The position numbers and the translations under genes were made by a program. Shown here piece by piece: positions 18,065 through 18,309 of a stretch of DNA of 18,309 nt; position 1 is the first letter of the stretch, and each line of letters starts with the position of its first letter. This DNA comes from Dermatophilus congolensis (GTDB lineage Bacteria; Actinomycetota; Actinomycetes; Actinomycetales; Dermatophilaceae): the NCBI GenBank assembly GCA_030538115.1, contig JAUNUP010000043.1:1-18309 (forward strand), read 5' to 3'. Below the pieces are notes generated by a model. It made no database searches, was not told the DNA's origin, and was given only the letters and a program-made list of their open reading frames with translations.

Positions 18065-18309
18065 GTGCCCCTGAGCCCCCTCTGCCCCTGTGCCGTGGCA
18101 CTTCTGCACGGAGGTGACGTGACGGGAGACATGTGCCACGGCACCTGCCCGGGTGGGGTGCCGTGGCACATGTTCCACCGCGCGGAACCTTCCAGCATCC
18201 GTGCCACGGCACGGGGAGTGCGTCCGTTCGCCGCGGTCGTAGTGGTGCCGCCCTGTGCCCCTGAGCCCCCTCTGCCCCTGTGCCGTGGCACTTCTGCACG
18301 GAGGTGACG
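18065..18309. repeat. Palindromic mosaic repeat array 4 (BIME-like, continues past the window)
   Basis: Downstream of carB, palindromes lie at 18090, 18158 and 18280 (GTGCCGTGGCAC) and at 18133 and 18201 (GTGCCACGGCAC), each 12 bp. Units 18090-18144 and 18158-18212 face each other with 13 bp between; arms 18129-18145 and 18157-18173 make a 17-bp hairpin with an 11-nt loop. The 55-bp stretch 18065-18119 recurs exactly at 18255-18309, so the array is tandem with a 190-bp period and runs beyond the last base. Spacer and linker sequences differ from arrays 2 and 3, while the palindromes do not. The central hairpin could also end carB transcripts. Confidence 0.9.

Overview
The window is high-GC DNA with genes packed on both strands, frequent GTG starts, ATGA-type overlaps and a murT-gatD pair. 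This fits an actinomycete (Actinomycetota, probably Micrococcales-like). A Dermatophilaceae-type organism is only a guess. The split aerotaxis receptor suggests a motile organism.

Layout, left to right. 1-325: the end of a palindromic repeat array. 370-1809 (-): FAD-dependent porphyrinogen oxidase of heme synthesis. 2074-5339 (+): PAP2-type membrane phosphatase, murT, a 28-codon micro-ORF and gatD; MurT/GatD amidate lipid II. 5361-7233 (-): a multi-TM flippase-like protein and a PIG-L deacetylase, coupled, and divergent from a GT4 glycosyltransferase (7381-8526, +); together they look like a glycoconjugate module. 8682-10257 (+): an Aer-like PAS protein overlapping a membrane-less chemoreceptor signalling protein. 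10481-12196 (+): class I fumarase with a clear terminator. 12304-12555: second repeat array. 12673-13089 (-): a HAD-like gene lacking a usable 5' end. 13191-14314 (+): an AbiEii-type nucleotidyltransferase and an HTH protein forming a toxin-antitoxin-like operon behind a palindromic operator. 14319-14602: third array. 14758-18021 (+): carB without carA. 18090-18309: fourth array, running off the window.

The most unusual feature is the dispersed repeat. Twenty perfect copies of the 12-mer GTGCCGTGGCAC or its reverse complement GTGCCACGGCAC occur, all in four intergenic arrays downstream of genes. Two 12-mers in opposite orientation about 43 bp apart form a ~55-bp unit. Units are arranged head-to-head around a 13-14 bp centre and joined by other repeated linkers. 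This is BIME/REP-like mosaic architecture, with the palindromes strictly conserved while the spacers drift. Two arrays bracket the HAD/nucleotidyltransferase/HTH islet and share a 58-bp identical direct repeat, so the islet could in principle be lost or gained by recombination. The rest is mostly core metabolism and envelope housekeeping. All calls come from reading the sequence; no database search was made.
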